Assembly: GCA_963969495.1 (NCBI GenBank)
Contig: OZ018321.1
Span: 107,708,557 to 107,772,556 of the forward strand
Source: Ceratothoa steindachneri
Lineage: Eukaryota; Arthropoda; Malacostraca; Isopoda; Cymothoidae
Direction of reading: 5' to 3'
DNA: 64,000 nt
The translations under genes and the position numbers were made by a program. The stretch's first letter is position 1. The number at the start of each line of letters is the position of its first letter. Under the pieces are notes generated by a model, which made no database searches, had not been told where the DNA came from, and worked only from the letters and a program-made list of their open reading frames with translations. Below are positions 35,286 to 46,660 of this stretch, in pieces.

Positions 35286-35352
<67 letters not shown>
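35286..35352 (+). repeat. (GT)n(GA)n compound microsatellite
   Basis: About 40 bp of GT followed by about 27 bp of GA. It sits where the A box of the downstream SINE should be and may have replaced it. Confidence 0.95.
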
Positions 35353-35357
35353 GGGGA

Positions 35358-35554
35358 GGTGCTTCTCGAAAACAAGGGTACCGGGTTCGATCCAGAATCC
35401 AGGCATGAACAGACACAAACGTCAGCGCACGGAGAGATCTGACTACCAATTGGCGGACGCGCTGTGCTCAGCCCTGTATTCGGGTGGGTAGATCTTACAC
35501 TTCTCATCACACAATTACAACACTGCTTTCTTTCCTCTCCCGTATTCACAGCAC

Positions 35555-35616
<62 letters not shown>

Positions 35617-35817
35617 GTTCCAAAGAATCCTGCCGATGGGTATCTCTATCCACATACATCTGATGCGGAACAGATCCCTCTGCCCCGGGGTGACGAAGGT
35701 TCAACCTGAGCGCTGTTTGGTGTCAAAACTTAATACTTCCTGGCACCTCTCCCCAAAGATGACCGTCTCCTGGTGCCCTCGGGCCGACTAGTGATTGTCA
35801 TACTGAACTTTATGTAG
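35358..35817 (+). mobile_element. tRNA-derived SINE, copy 2
   Basis: Sense copy of the SINE at 33.3-33.8 kb. It keeps the B box (GGTTCGATCC near 35,383) but lacks the A box. The body shares the tggcggacgcgctg block, the ccctgtattcgggtgg block, the ctctgccccggggtgacgaa block and the 3' end gattgtcatactgaactttatg. A (CA)n array at 35,555-35,613 has expanded in the body. Two opposite-oriented copies in 2.5 kb show a dispersed family. Confidence 0.75.
35555..35613 (+). repeat. (CA)n microsatellite inside the SINE
   Basis: About 59 bp of CA. The other copy has a short cacacacgcacac at the same place, so the array grew from a seed in the SINE body. Confidence 0.9.
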
Positions 35818-36307
35818 ATAGGAGATAGTATTCTTGTTGGTTAAACTAGTTTTTGAGTTTTCGCTTTCCTTCGTTATATGCCTACTTTGCCAAATGAAAT
35901 GTCCTCCTTGGTCAAATGATGAGGTGAGAGAAGAAGGGAGCTAGTTAGATTTATAGCATGATAGTTGTTGTTTTTTAAGGAGGGGGGGGGGTGATGTGTA
36001 GTTGTGTGTGAGTGTTAATTGCTAGGATACTGGCTGATCTCTTCTTTTTGATGAATTTCTTTTTCTTTTGATTGTTCCTTCTAAGTTTAGTTTAGTAGTT
36101 TCTTCTAATTCATTATTCCTGCCTGAACTTTCTTCTAGTTCAAATTATTGTTTTCAGTAGGGTACCCTTTCGGGTAGCGTTGCTTCTAATTAATTATGTC
36201 TTTATTTTTTGTTCCTTTTAATTTCTTCTTTGCGGAATTATTAGTTCAATCCTCCTCTCTGCGAGTTTTGGTCACATTAGTTTTTTTCTCTTCATATATT
36301 TATATAC
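35818..36307. other. T-rich non-coding stretch
   Basis: T-rich, low-complexity sequence with a G-run at about 35,981-35,990. No feature recognised. Confidence 0.4.
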
Positions 36308-36385
36308 TCCAGTCCCTGGTTCGCGATATCCGTGACGACACGGTTGCCTTGAGCCGGGTGGATATCAAGAGTATCTTCTGCTTGA
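36308..36385 (+). mobile_element. I-group RNase H micro-fragment
   Basis: About 78 bp matching the RNase H region (ccctggttcgcgatatccgt and the following atcttctgctgg region of copies C-E). It ends exactly where a run of AAGTAC motifs begins. Confidence 0.7.
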
Positions 36386-36500
36386 GTCCAAGTACACCTG
36401 CTAGTACTTGTGGACAAGTACAAGTACAGAAAATTTGTCTAGTACTTAAGTCCAAGTTCAAGTACCTGTCAATATACTTATGTACAAGTACAATTATATT
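36386..36500. mobile_element. hAT-type terminal region with clustered AAGTAC motifs
   Basis: About seven copies of AAGTAC/GTACTT in both orientations within 115 bp. Clustered short subterminal motifs bind transposase in hAT elements. The position downstream of the minus-strand hAT transposase relic at 37.1-38.45 kb fits the 3' end of that element. The link is inference. Confidence 0.5.
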
Positions 36501-36534
36501 TCAATTGGTTATCTATTATCTTTTACTCGCTGGT

Positions 36535-36960
36535 ATAAGTAATGATGTAAATTTTAGTAAATATTCTAGTTTAATTCATAATAGAAAGTATGTAGGTTTC
36601 TAATACAAATGAAAGGTGTGACTCTTGCAATTGTAAAAAAATATATAAGAAAATTAAGATTTCCTTAGTTTGAAATTAATGGTTATTCTAGTATAATTCT
36701 TAATACAAAACACTGGTAATGCAAAGTAGATTTCCGATACAAACGAAAAGTGTGATATAGTACTTACAATTGTAGAAAATATGCAAGAAAATAAAAAATT
36801 CCTTAGTTTGATATTGATGATTATTCTTGTTTAATTCATAATGCAAAATAATACAGAGTAGTCTTCTGGTACAAATGAAAAGTGTGATACTTGCAATTGT
36901 AGAAAATATGTAAGAAAACTGAAATTGCCTTAATTTGCAATTAATGATTATTCTAAATAA
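36535..36960. repeat. Tandem repeat of about 127-140 bp, about 3 units
   Basis: Units marked by ttgcaattgtaaaaaaatat (36,624), ttacaattgtagaaaatatg (36,764) and ttgcaattgtagaaaatatg (36,891), each followed by ccttagtttg-like and gattattct-like blocks. Units are clearly diverged, so this is an old tandem repeat inside the hAT element. Confidence 0.75.
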
Positions 36961-37030
36961 TATTGGTGTATGTACAGCACAATATCCAATTAGTTTTAAT
37001 GCTTTAGATGCTAACACTTGACAATATCAC

Positions 37031-37033
<3 letters not shown>

Positions 37034-37106
<73 letters not shown>
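37034..37106. repeat. (AT)n microsatellite
   Basis: About 73 bp of TA dinucleotide. Confidence 0.95.
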
Positions 37107-37112
<6 letters not shown>

Positions 37113-38455
37113 TCCCTTCCCTCTTTGTAGGACTTATCATTACATTTCACAGACATTACGAATTCAAAATTCTTGTCCGTATGGAAGACTTTTCCCGCCA
37201 TGCTGAAGATCATTTCCACTGGTGCAGAAGAAGAGGCAATGGCTAGGTATTTTGGTGCCATCTTTGCTAGAGTTGGAAATGTGTCCATGTGCTCCTTCCA
37301 GTATGCTAGTACATCCCTTTCATCAGAACTGCATGGCTGACTCGGATATCTTTGAATTTCAGTATTAATGGAATCCTGCACCTGTGTGTGTTATGTCTGT
37401 TGATTGGTGAGATGAAGAAACCATAAAACTAAACAATGTCTTCCTCTTTGGTTCTGAATTCCCTGAATTATCTCGTGGAAGTTCTGTGCCAGTATCCATG
37501 GTTATAGTGTTTGTAACTTCTTTGGCCATTAACTGTGCTGTAGTTATGATAGAGGTCTTCAAGTTTGCCTTTTCCTCTTCTTCAGAGCACCAACCCATTT
37601 TAAACCTTGGATCCATACAGTTGACAGTTGATATGTTTTTCGACCTTCATACAGCTCTAGGTGTTTCTGTACCGACTTGCTCACTCCAAATACCAGAGCA
37701 CTATTATACTTTGACTGCATCTGCTCTAGGTGAAACTTGAGCCCCCATACACAAGGAATAACTAATCTGAATGAAACAGAGTTCTGTCATTGGTCACAAC
37801 AGTCAGTGGCATCTTCAAACGGTTAAAAAAGTTACCAGCATATCCCGAAGAATATTTTGATCATAAGCTCCAAGGGGGTTGGGGCACCATCCAAACTACT
37901 TAACTTTTCTTCTGGCACTCCCAAAATAGATTGATCATTTTCACTTGTGAATTCCAGCGAGTGGCACAACCTGATTCCATTTTTTTCTCTCCTGCCAGAA
38001 CATCAGTGGCTATTGTTGACTTATGCACAAAAGATACCAACTTTGATGCTTTGCTGAATGTAATATTTAATTGTCCTGCTTCTTTTAGGACATCTTTTAC
38101 ACCAACTGCACTGTATGAGCAAAGCAGGAATTATGCTTAGTTGGTAACACTTCAAATAGTTCAGCACCATCAAAATCATCAAGATCATCATCTTACAAGT
38201 CAGTGTCATCATCTGTGTCAGTAGTGGTATCAGAGAATCCTGATAGAGAAAAGGCAGAAATCATATTTGCAGCATTGTCTATGATGACATTTGTGATTTT
38301 GGAACTTATCTCAAAATCCTTTTAATAATCTCCTCGTATTCCTCCATAATTCTGCGTGCAGTATGGCGCCCATGGAAGCGCTTGCAAGCTAGTACCACAT
38401 TATCTAAAGTCCACTTTCTGAAATAGTGGTCTGTGATTCCTAAGAAAGATCTCAT
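37107..38455 (-). pseudogene. hAT transposase relic, second family (ZBED-like)
   Basis: On the minus strand from 38,455 down: SFLGITDHYFRKWTLDNVVL and GRHTARRIMEEYEEI (about 38,450-38,320) match the catalytic-domain start of hAT transposases. VIIDNAANM (about 38,280) matches the conserved TDNAANM block. MDPRFKMGWC (about 37,615) precedes the C-terminal region, and KYLAIASSSAPVEMIFSMAGKV (about 37,180-37,245) is the hAT dimerisation motif. Stops and frameshifts lie between them. It differs from the hAT at 2.6-5 kb, so two hAT families are present. Its N-terminal side is cut by an I-group 3' fragment. Confidence 0.83.
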
Positions 38456-38937
38456 TTGACGGTTCGACCAGATATCCGCCTTTTTGTGAAGACTGCGTTG
38501 TCCCCCAGACTGTGCGCCATATTCTTGTTGAATGTCCCAGCCTGGGTGATCTTGGCCCACGTTACCTGTCCCGGTAGTGGGACGAGCGGGGTCGCCACCG
38601 CTTGTCCCTTGTACTCGGGACGGGATCGTGTACACAGACTTGCGGACTATATGACTTTAAGGAGGAGGCTGGCCTCTTCCACCTTATTCAACTCTTTGTT
38701 GTAGGTCGAATGTTCCTGTGCCGGAGGGAGGTGGGCCTACCCCCAACGCCGGAGGGCGGTTCCTTGTTGTTTTTTGCTCGTTTTTTTATTTGTTTTTTAT
38801 ATCTTGTGTCTTATCCTTTGTTCCTTTTTTATCTTTGTTATTTATCCTTTCTTTTTGTTTAATCTAGCCTATTATTAGGCTGTAGTGTGATTACGGCGAC
38901 TCTGCTTTAGTAGGCCGTCACCAGGTGGGTTCTTAAA
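38455..38937 (+). mobile_element. I-group 3' end insertion in the hAT relic
   Basis: A 5'-truncated insertion of about 480 bp. It has the C-terminal Cys/His region (CEDCVVPQTVRHILVECPSLGD-like, frameshifted), then a 3' UTR with AGCCTA-ttat-TAGGCT (38,866-38,881) and the GGCGAC hairpin at 38,895. It ends in cttaaaaa. The flanks aaagatc (38,446 region) and aaagatc (38,938 region) may be a short target duplication. The 3' UTR contains a GC-rich segment (cctgtgccgg...caacgccgg) also seen in fragment G. Confidence 0.78.
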
Positions 38938-39400
38938 AAGATCGCCAAAGCTCGAATTTCCTTGATCTGGTCTTGCATCATTTCCTGCACTAATTGGATG
39001 AATTCCGGCGTGCGGACGCAGTCAGATCGCCTGCTGTGTTCCCTTATGTAGGTTACGGCTTCATATAGTCTCCGCTGCATCTGCCAATGCCACCTATTAC
39101 AGCCTTTATTTACAGTATTAACAGAGCATTGAACACCCGTCATGATGTCGGCATTTTGATACCGGACGCGAATGATACCGGACGCGAATCATCATGACAC
39201 GGGTAACTCTTTTCCAATATTCAGATGGCTTCCAGTACTCCCATGTTAGCTAACCTTTTCTCAACTAAAACTTTACTCTCTGCTATCCAACTCCGCTGAC
39301 TGTTCAGCGATACATCGACCTGTTCCTGACAAAAGGAGACATTAAAAATCCTCCTTGGACACCAAGTGAGAAATTCCAAATGACGTTTCCCGGTTTAAAA
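38938..39400. other. Unassigned stretch with a 16-bp tandem duplication
   Basis: The minus strand has a 78-codon open frame (38,907-39,143) that I do not recognise. gataccggacgcgaat occurs twice in tandem at 39,158-39,189. Confidence 0.4.
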
Positions 39401-39407
39401 AATTTAG

Positions 39408-40260
39408 GTGAGTCGAATATTTCTAAACAATATTTATTCACCCCAAATAAATATACCTACAGTCCCTAAGCAGATCCATTATTTTAAGTTTCCCGAAATG
39501 GGAACTATAAATAAATTGTGCAGACGAAAATTCTCATTACTTGTTAAACAATATTTCTATCAAATTGGATGTAGATTCGTATTTGCAAATGATAAATCAA
39601 TACAAATCTTTTTACCTGTTCAGGATCGAACACCTGATTGCTTGCGCAGTGGTGTTGTCTACAAATTTATTTGTCCAGGTTGTTCCTCGGCTTCATATAT
39701 GGGCAGCACTGTGCGATCATTGGGGGCTCGTGATTCTTCGCATCGCATATGGGAATTAGCCACCGAACAGGGTCTGTTCTTTCGAAGAAAGAACATTCAC
39801 CTGTAAGAGACCACATAATAAATTGTAAAACGTCAATAACAATAACTAACTTTAAAATCATAGGCAGCAATAAATGTCCGACCACACTCAGGATCGCAGA
39901 ATCAATATATATTAAATCTTTAAAACCTACTCTTAATTCAGATAATTCGTCAGTTCCTCTTCATGTTCTGTAAAAAATACAACCTAGCAAAACATACTCA
40001 ATAATATTGTTCAAATATCCGTCAGTTGAAATATTTCACCGCTTAGTGTAAAGGTGTGTTCTTCACTATAGTTGAAGTATTATTTATTTAAGTGCATAGA
40101 GTGAATTAAGCATTCACCCTAATTTCCATAATTCTTACAATCCATTCATGCAAGTAATATAAAGCTATATTTCTCATTATTATTAAATTGTCAATGAATT
40201 GTCATATATTCTTAGGAACCAGAAGATGAGCGCACAAGCTCGAAACGTTGTTAATTTGAA
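39408..40260 (+). pseudogene. Penelope-like element fragment (RT end, GIY-YIG remnant and tail)
   Basis: 39,408-39,806 encodes the RT-endonuclease linker typical of Penelope-like elements (LLVKQYFYQIGCRFVFAND, IQIFLPVQDRTPDCLRSGVV). Next comes YKFICPGCSSASYMGSTVR, which holds the Cys-x2-Cys and the YxGST version of the GIY-YIG endonuclease. A frameshift at about 39,785 moves to another frame with HSPVRDHIINC, the His/Cys end of that domain (39,749-39,973). The A-rich tail contains a hairpin motif at 40,222-40,251. The RT core is absent, so it is 5' truncated. Confidence 0.82.
40222..40251 (+). other. Penelope-like 3' tail hairpin (hammerhead-like), copy 2
   Basis: GAAGAT, stem GAGC, loop GCACAA, stem GCTC, GAAACGTTGT. 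Compared with 5,315-5,343 the flanks are identical, while the stem differs in both arms and still pairs. Confidence 0.55.
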
Positions 40261-40868
40261 TAAATGGACGGGACTCAGCACCCCCGTCAGCACCCCGTCC
40301 GAACCCAGCTTAGCCTCTTCTTCTTCCTTCAAAACACTTGTATCCTCGCTTTTCATACAACCTCTCCCATAACTTTCTCTGGTCAGCCTCTAATTTCACA
40401 GGGTAGATGCTGACCTTCCTCTCAGCCAACCGTCCCGCATCGGGGCTGAGGGGGTGGGGGACAATGTTCCCTAACCCCTGAGCTCCGGTCTGGAGTGGCT
40501 GTTTTTTAACAACCTGCTTCATCCCCACCCATACCTTCCTCACATCCATTTTCCTCTCCTCTTCACAATCTATATTTTTTTACGCCGTGTCTAAGGTGGA
40601 GCCGCCATGCCGATGGACTGCCAGGCCACCAGGCGGGAGGGGTGGTCCGAAATGGCGGCGCCTGGCTCTGCCAGGCCTGTAAGCACCTCTTGCAGTGCGG
40701 GCAACTGCAAGAGGTGATGAGCTATTGCGTCCCGTGGCACAAATAGGGTCACCATGCCCATGGATGAATTCATAAAACCTCAAACCCCTTTAACTCCCCC
40801 TTGCTCATCGACGGAGCCGCCCTCTGGCAGCTCCAGCCAAAAAATGGAGGTCGTCCCCCCCCCTGTGC

Positions 40869-42184
40869 TTGCGCATGGTCCTTGAGGAAAACCAGCCTCA
40901 GACGGTAGGGTCTTCCATGGGGGGCAATCCGAGCTTGGCGCCAAATACCGAACCCGAATCCGCCCCTATGCAAGGTCCTCCTCAAACGGCTGGGCATTCT
41001 GAGGCAGTACAAGGAGGGGAGGGATCTCCTCCGGATGGTGCCCCTGCGACCACCAGGACCTTCTCCATTTCGGAGAAGGACCTGGCTGAGGCCGGTACAT
41101 CTGGCCTAGGGGCTTCTACCGGCGGAGGTGAGAAGCGGGTTCATTCCCCGCCCTCCTCTCCTAAAAAGAAAAAGAAGACAAGAAAGACTAAGAAGACAAG
41201 GGGCTCCTCTCCATCGGCGGGGGCTACGGGGACGGATGGGCCTGCTGCCACTCTGGCAAGCGACCAAGCCAAGATCGGCACATCCGGCCCCTCTGCCCCC
41301 CCGGGTACGGGGCTCCTGACTATGACAAAGACGAAAAGTGCACAGGGTGGAGCCTCGATGACATCAGAGCCCCTCATTCAGAGGTTACCTGGCGTTTTCG
41401 AGCCCGCTGTCTTCAAACGCTTCCTCGTTATTCGATCCACTGATTGCAGCATGTTGGCCAAGGGCAACATGATCAATCACAGGAGAGGATTAGCTAGTGC
41501 AATTGGTAGAGAGCCGAAGGTGACCTGTTTCTCGGACGGGAGCCTTCTGGCGAATGCGGCGAATCCCACCGAGGCGGGCAAGATAAGTGCTCTTCGGACA
41601 CTTCATGGCACCCCGGTGAGTTTGACGCCGCACTCTACCATGAACTTTGTGAAAGGAGTAGTTTATGCGAGGGAACTCGTTGACTACTCCATTGAGGACA
41701 TCACCCTAGAGCTGGCCGACCATGGGGCGGTCAAGGTCGAACATGTAATGAGAAAACAGGGAGGGGCCTCGAGACCCACCCCTACACTTCGTCACGTTCG
41801 ACTGTGACAAGCTCCCTGAGTCGGTGCGTGCCGGTTGGTACCGCTACCGCGTGAAGGCATTCGTGCCACTGCCGCGGCGGTGCTATTACTGTCACCGCTT
41901 CGGCCATACGAATCGCTCATGTAGACGTGCAAAGTCGGGGTCACCCAAAGTCTGTGTAAATTGCTCTGAGGTCGCACACGATAAGTCCAACTCGTGTGGC
42001 CAAGTGTGTCAATTGCGGAGAGCCACACCCTGCTTCTTCGAAGCAATGTGGTGCATATCTCCTTGAGAAAGAAATCCTGGCCGTTCATGCCCAGGATCGA
42101 CTCTCATTCCGCGAGGCTAAGGAATTAGTCCTGGCGCGCCCGGCTCTGCCTGGGACGTCATATGCCTCAATAGTTAGAAATTAG
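40869..42184 (+). pseudogene. Copy D ORF1
   Basis: Open from 40,869 to 41,807 (312 codons): the acidic/Pro-rich N-terminus, the lysine tract KKKKKTRKTKKTRG, PGVFEPAVFKRFLVIRS and VDYSIEDITLELADHG. A frameshift at about 41,788 (cacttcgtcacg against cactcttcgtcacg in copy C) ends it. The next frame holds the first zinc knuckle (CYYCHRFGHTNRSC) and CVNCSEVAHDKSNSC. A second shift near 41,996 precedes CVNCGEPHPASSKQC, with its stop at 42,182. All three knuckles are present but spread over two frames. Confidence 0.85.
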
Positions 42185-42539
42185 AAAGGCACCCTCTGCT
42201 CCTGGCCTATCCAGGCCAACGAGCACGGTTGTTTCCGCGCCCATTCGGAGTTCTTTTGCGGGCTCTACCCAACCTGGGTGCTCCCCTGGTAGAGCTGGCG
42301 ACAAAAAGGGTTCATACTCAGCCACGGCTCTCCCCTCTTTCCCAAGCGTGACCGTTTCCCGTAAGGCGAAACGGCCACGCGCCTCCCCTGAGTCGTTAGG
42401 CTCACAGGAGGCAACACTTCTGAAGATGGTCGCTAGGCCATCTTCGGGGGTTCCTAAAGCTGTCCTCCGAAAGGAGGACAGCAACAAAGGAGCCTCGGCT
42501 CCTTCGCCTACGCCTTGAGGTGGAGCGAGTGGCTCGGAG

Positions 42540-45500
42540 ACGATGGTTCCTCGAAAAAGGGTTCCCCGTCTCCGAAGCTGCAACGCCCGCCTAAGGTTTC
42601 GAGGCGGAGGGAGGAAAAGACTCGCATGGCGAGCCCAACCTCCCCCAATATGTCCTCGAAGGCGACAGCGCCCGGGGTTTTTCATCCTGGAAGCGTACGG
42701 CCATTCCCGTGGTGGTCTTCAGTTCGAGGAGGGCCCCCGCATCTCCTCCGAGCTAGGCCTGGAGGGCTTATTTCTTTAATGGAATTGCCGTGGACTCCGG
42801 GCCAACTGGGATGAGCTGCGGAGTCTCGTCTCGTCCCGTTCCCCGTTAGCTATCTTTTTGCAGGAGACCATGCTAGGCGCGTGCCTCCTGCCTGCCCTCC
42901 CGGGGTATAAGGGTCTTGCGACCCCACCACCGCGGGATGGCTGGGCTGGGGGATGTGCGGTTTACACTCGGCATGATGTCTCCGTTCTTCCTTTCTCTTT
43001 AGATACCTCCTTTCAGGCAGTGGCTGTGCAGCTGCACCTGGATAGGAGGTATACTATCATTTCTGCATACATTCAGCCGTCAGCTGACTTTGACGAGGGG
43101 GACTTCCGCCGCGTCGTGGCACGGTTGCCGAGGCCCTATCTCTTGCTTGGAGATCTGAACGGCAGGCATCCTCTCTGGGGAGATTACTCCATAAACCCAA
43201 GGGGCAAGTCCTTGCCGATCTAATCGAAGAGCTAGAGATGGGTGTCCTAAACGTAGATGAGTTTACGCATCACTGTCCGAGAACCGCTTCATTTTCTTGC
43301 CTTGACCTATCTTTGTGCTCCTCAGATGCACAGTCTGATTTTGATTGGGGGGTGGTCGATGACCTCCATGGTAGTGATCACTTTCCCATTCAAATATCCT
43401 TTTCAGGGCAACTGCCGCCTCACAGCCCACCTCGGTGGTGCTTAGCGCGGGCGCGGTGGCCTGCATTTCAGGAAATGACTGAATTCTCTATCTCAGTCGA
43501 GGAATTTAGGTCGGTAGATGAGGCCGTTGAGTTCTTCTCCGGCAACCTCATCGCCGTGGGCCTGACTACTATTCCTAGGACGTCTGGCCGTTTTGCACGC
43601 CGACCACTCCCATGGTGATCGGCCGAGTGTGAGACGGCCCTCAAACAGAAGAGTTATGCCTACATGCGCTATAAGCGCCGCCCGAACGATTTCACTGTCG
43701 CTGAATTTCGTCGGGCTAGGGCTAGGTTCCGGTATATTTCGAAGCACGCGGTCCGCTCTTCTTGGCGGGCATACGTGTCTTCACTTAACGGGAAGACCCC
43801 TTTAGCAGAGGTGTGGAAGCGAGTCAAAAGGATTCGGGGCAAGTTCTCGCAGGACTCCCCTCCCGTTCTCCAGGAGAATGGGACCGCAATCTCGGACCCC
43901 GCGTCCGTGGCGGAATCCTTAGCGACCGCTTTTTCCGCATTCTCTAGCCGTGATGCTGCTCAACCAGCATTCAATGCCCGTCGTGATGTCGCGGAAGGCC
44001 GCTGGCTGGACTCTACCTCCAGAGGCGGAGAACCTTTCAACGACAAGTTTACTGTGAGTGAATTCCGTTCCGCTCTTGCTTCGTGCACGGACACCACCCA
44101 TGGTCCGGACGATGTCCCGTACGCGATGCTTCGACACCTGGGTGAGCGAGGCATGGCCTTTCTGTTAGATTTGTTTAACAGGATCTGGGTGGAAGGTCTT
44201 CTCCCAGACTCCTGGCGAATCGCTACTGTGCTCGCCTTTCGCAAACCGAGGAGAGATCACTCTACTCCGACCGGTTTCCGCCCAATCTCTCTAACCTCTT
44301 GCGTGTGCAAGTTGATGGAAAAATTGGTAAATGTTAGATTAGCCTATTTCCTGGACAGCGGAGGCCATCTGTCTTCTGCACAGTGCGGCTTCCGTAAGTT
44401 CCACTCCACGTCGGATGTTCTGCTCCGACTGGAAAATGCCGTCTGCGAGGCTTTCCTTCGTAGACAGCACTACGCCACGGTGTTTTTCGATCTGGAGAAG
44501 GCCTATGATAGCGCATGGCGATACGGTATCATGGAGACTTTCCACACGATGGGGGCGAGGGGACGCCTCCCAATGTTTATATCTGAATTTTTGCGAGATC
44601 GTTGATTCCGCGTCCGGGTGGGGGGAGCCCTCTCCGGCCTAAAGGAGCAGGAAGAGGTTGTCCCGCAGGGAAGTGTCCTCAGTGTCACACTCTTTGCCCT
44701 GAGCATCAACGGCATCACCTCGGTGCTGCCGGAAGATGTTCTCGCTACGCTCTACGTGGACGACCTTTCGATCTCTTTTGGCGCGGCCCAGATGCCAACT
44801 CTGGAGCGTCGACTCCAACATGCGTTGAACCGCGTCACTCGCTATGCCGAAGCGCACAGGTTTCGGTATTCTTTGGCCAAAACTAAGGTGGTGCACTTCT
44901 GCTGCTATTTACGGCTTCACCCCGACCCAGATTTGTTTCTTAATGGGGTGCGCCTGGATGTGGTTGAGTCGTACCGTTTCCTTGGTCTTGTATTCGACTG
45001 ACGCCTCACCTGGGAGGCTCATATTCGCAACCTTAGGGTCTCTTGTACCCGCACCATGGACATTCTCCGTTCCGTGACGTTCAGCGCTTCGGGTGCTGAT
45101 AGGGCTACTGCCCTACTTTTTTATCGATCTTTTTTTCGTTCGAAGCTCGACTACGGATGCGAGTTTTATGCATCCGCAGCCGAGCGTTTATTGTGGAAGG
45201 TGGATTCGATCCACCACACCGGCCTTCGCCTTGCTACCGGTGCCTTCCGCACCTTCCCCATTGAGAGCCTGTTGGTCGATGCTGGGGTTTCCACTTGCTC
45301 TGCGCCGCGTGCAGTGCATCACCCGCCTGTACGCGCTAGCCCGGCGCCTCCCTCATTCGCAACAGCTCTCACTGCTTTCGCATCCGATCTCGATGGTGCC
45401 TATGCTGCCGAGAGACCCTAGTCATACCCTAAGCCCTTTGTGTTTAGGGCCAGGAAACTCCTTCGAGAGGTAGATATAGCTCTCGGGCCGGTGGCGCCCC

Positions 45501-46480
45501 TGGTCCTGCCCAGGACGCCACCCTGGAGGGTACCACATTTGGCTATTTGTCGCCACGCCTCTGCTCTCAAAGCTTGTACGGCGCCTGGAGTATTGCGTTC
45601 GACCTTTTTGGAGCACACATCGTGTCACGCTGGAACCGTGCCAGTGTATACGGATGGCTCCAAGTCCCATGAGGGGCTCGGCTTCCACGCCGTATCCACT
45701 CTGTTTGAAGTCAGCGGGAGTCTACCAGGTGCTGGGTCTGTCTTCACGGCTGAGCTGGTGGCAATACACCACTCGGTACGGGAGATTACCCGACGTGCAT
45801 GGTTCGGAGACTGGATTGTCATCTATAGCGACTCACAAAGCGCCCTGAGTGCTCTCGGGGCATTGGAATCTCCGCATCCCCTGGTTCGCGATATCCGTGA
45901 CGCGACGGTTTTGGCGAGCCGGGCAGATGTCGAGATTATCTTCTGCTGGGTTCCTGGACATGTAGGAATTGCAGGGAATGAGCGCGCTGATGAGGGCGCC
46001 AAAGAGTCCGCGAGGACTCTGCGACCGGACCAGCGTTTCGCTCTTCCTCACACCGACTACATGGCAAGGATACGGGCAGCTCTTCGGACTGCTTGGCAAA
46101 GAAGATGGGAGACGATCGAAGGAAACTTAAAGTTGCATGCCATTGCGCCGCGACTGTTCCCATGGACCTATCCTCCAATGCCGCGACGGCTTCAGGTCGC
46201 TTTCTGTCTTCTCCGAATCTGACACACTCGTGTGACGCATCGCTATTTGATGGAGCGCTCGCCTGCGCCGTATTGCGACGACTGCGTTGTCCCCCAGACT
46301 GTTCGTCACATTCTTGTCGAATGTCCCAGTCTGGGTGATCTTCGCGCAGTTACCTGTCCCGGTACCGGGATGGGATGGGTCGCTACCGCCTGTCTTTTGT
46401 ACTCGGGACGAGTGCGTGCACATTTACTGGTGGACTTGTTTACTTTTTCGGGTGAGGCTGGCCTTCTCCCTTTCATTTAA
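42540..46480 (+). pseudogene. Copy D ORF2 (endonuclease, RT, RNase H)
   Basis: The ORF2 frame opens near 42,543 and overlaps the end of the ORF1 frame. The first endonuclease block, NCRGLRANWDELR then LQETMLG, is present here (42,780-42,875), separated from the upstream part by a TAA at 42,778. GDLNGRHPLWGDY (43,150), GSDHFPI (43,374), the RT fingers and FFDLEKAYDSAWRYGI (44,485-44,530) follow. Then come VVPQGSVLS (G to V in the usual GVPQGS), LYVDDLSISF (44,752), YTDGSKS and YSDSQSA (45,640-45,840), GNERADEGAK (45,975) and the Cys/His C-terminus (46,265-46,330). Premature stops lie near 43,223, 43,616, 44,603, 44,999, 45,419 and 46,220, several of them single-base changes. Confidence 0.87.
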
Positions 46481-46660
46481 CCAGGTTTAATTGTTGTTTT
46501 TGTTATTGTTTTTGTTATTGTTTTGATATTGTTATTGTTATTTCTTTTTATTGTTGTTTCCTGTTCAAATTTTTTAAAGTAGCCTAGAACTAGGCTGTTT
46601 GTTTACGGCGACCTTTGCCTAAGTCGGCAGTCCCTAGATAGCACCTTAATTAAAAAAAAA

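Larger units (their letters stand above)
40269..46660 (+). mobile_element. I-group retrotransposon copy D, 5' truncated
   Basis: This starts inside the 5' UTR at gacgggactcagc, inserted just after the Penelope-like tail (gaataaatg), and ends in an A tail at 46,652-46,660. It lacks about 410 bp around the 5' UTR/ORF1 start relative to copy C. It keeps the endonuclease N-terminus that copy C lost. The 3' UTR has hairpin 1 (AGCCTA-gaac-TAGGCT at 46,581) and a decayed hairpin 2. The flanks share aataaat, a weak candidate target duplication. Confidence 0.85.

Noticed and set aside
42167..42685. 172-codon minus-strand frame
   Set aside because: Antisense shadow of the copy D ORF1 C-terminus, the same shadow as in copies C and E.
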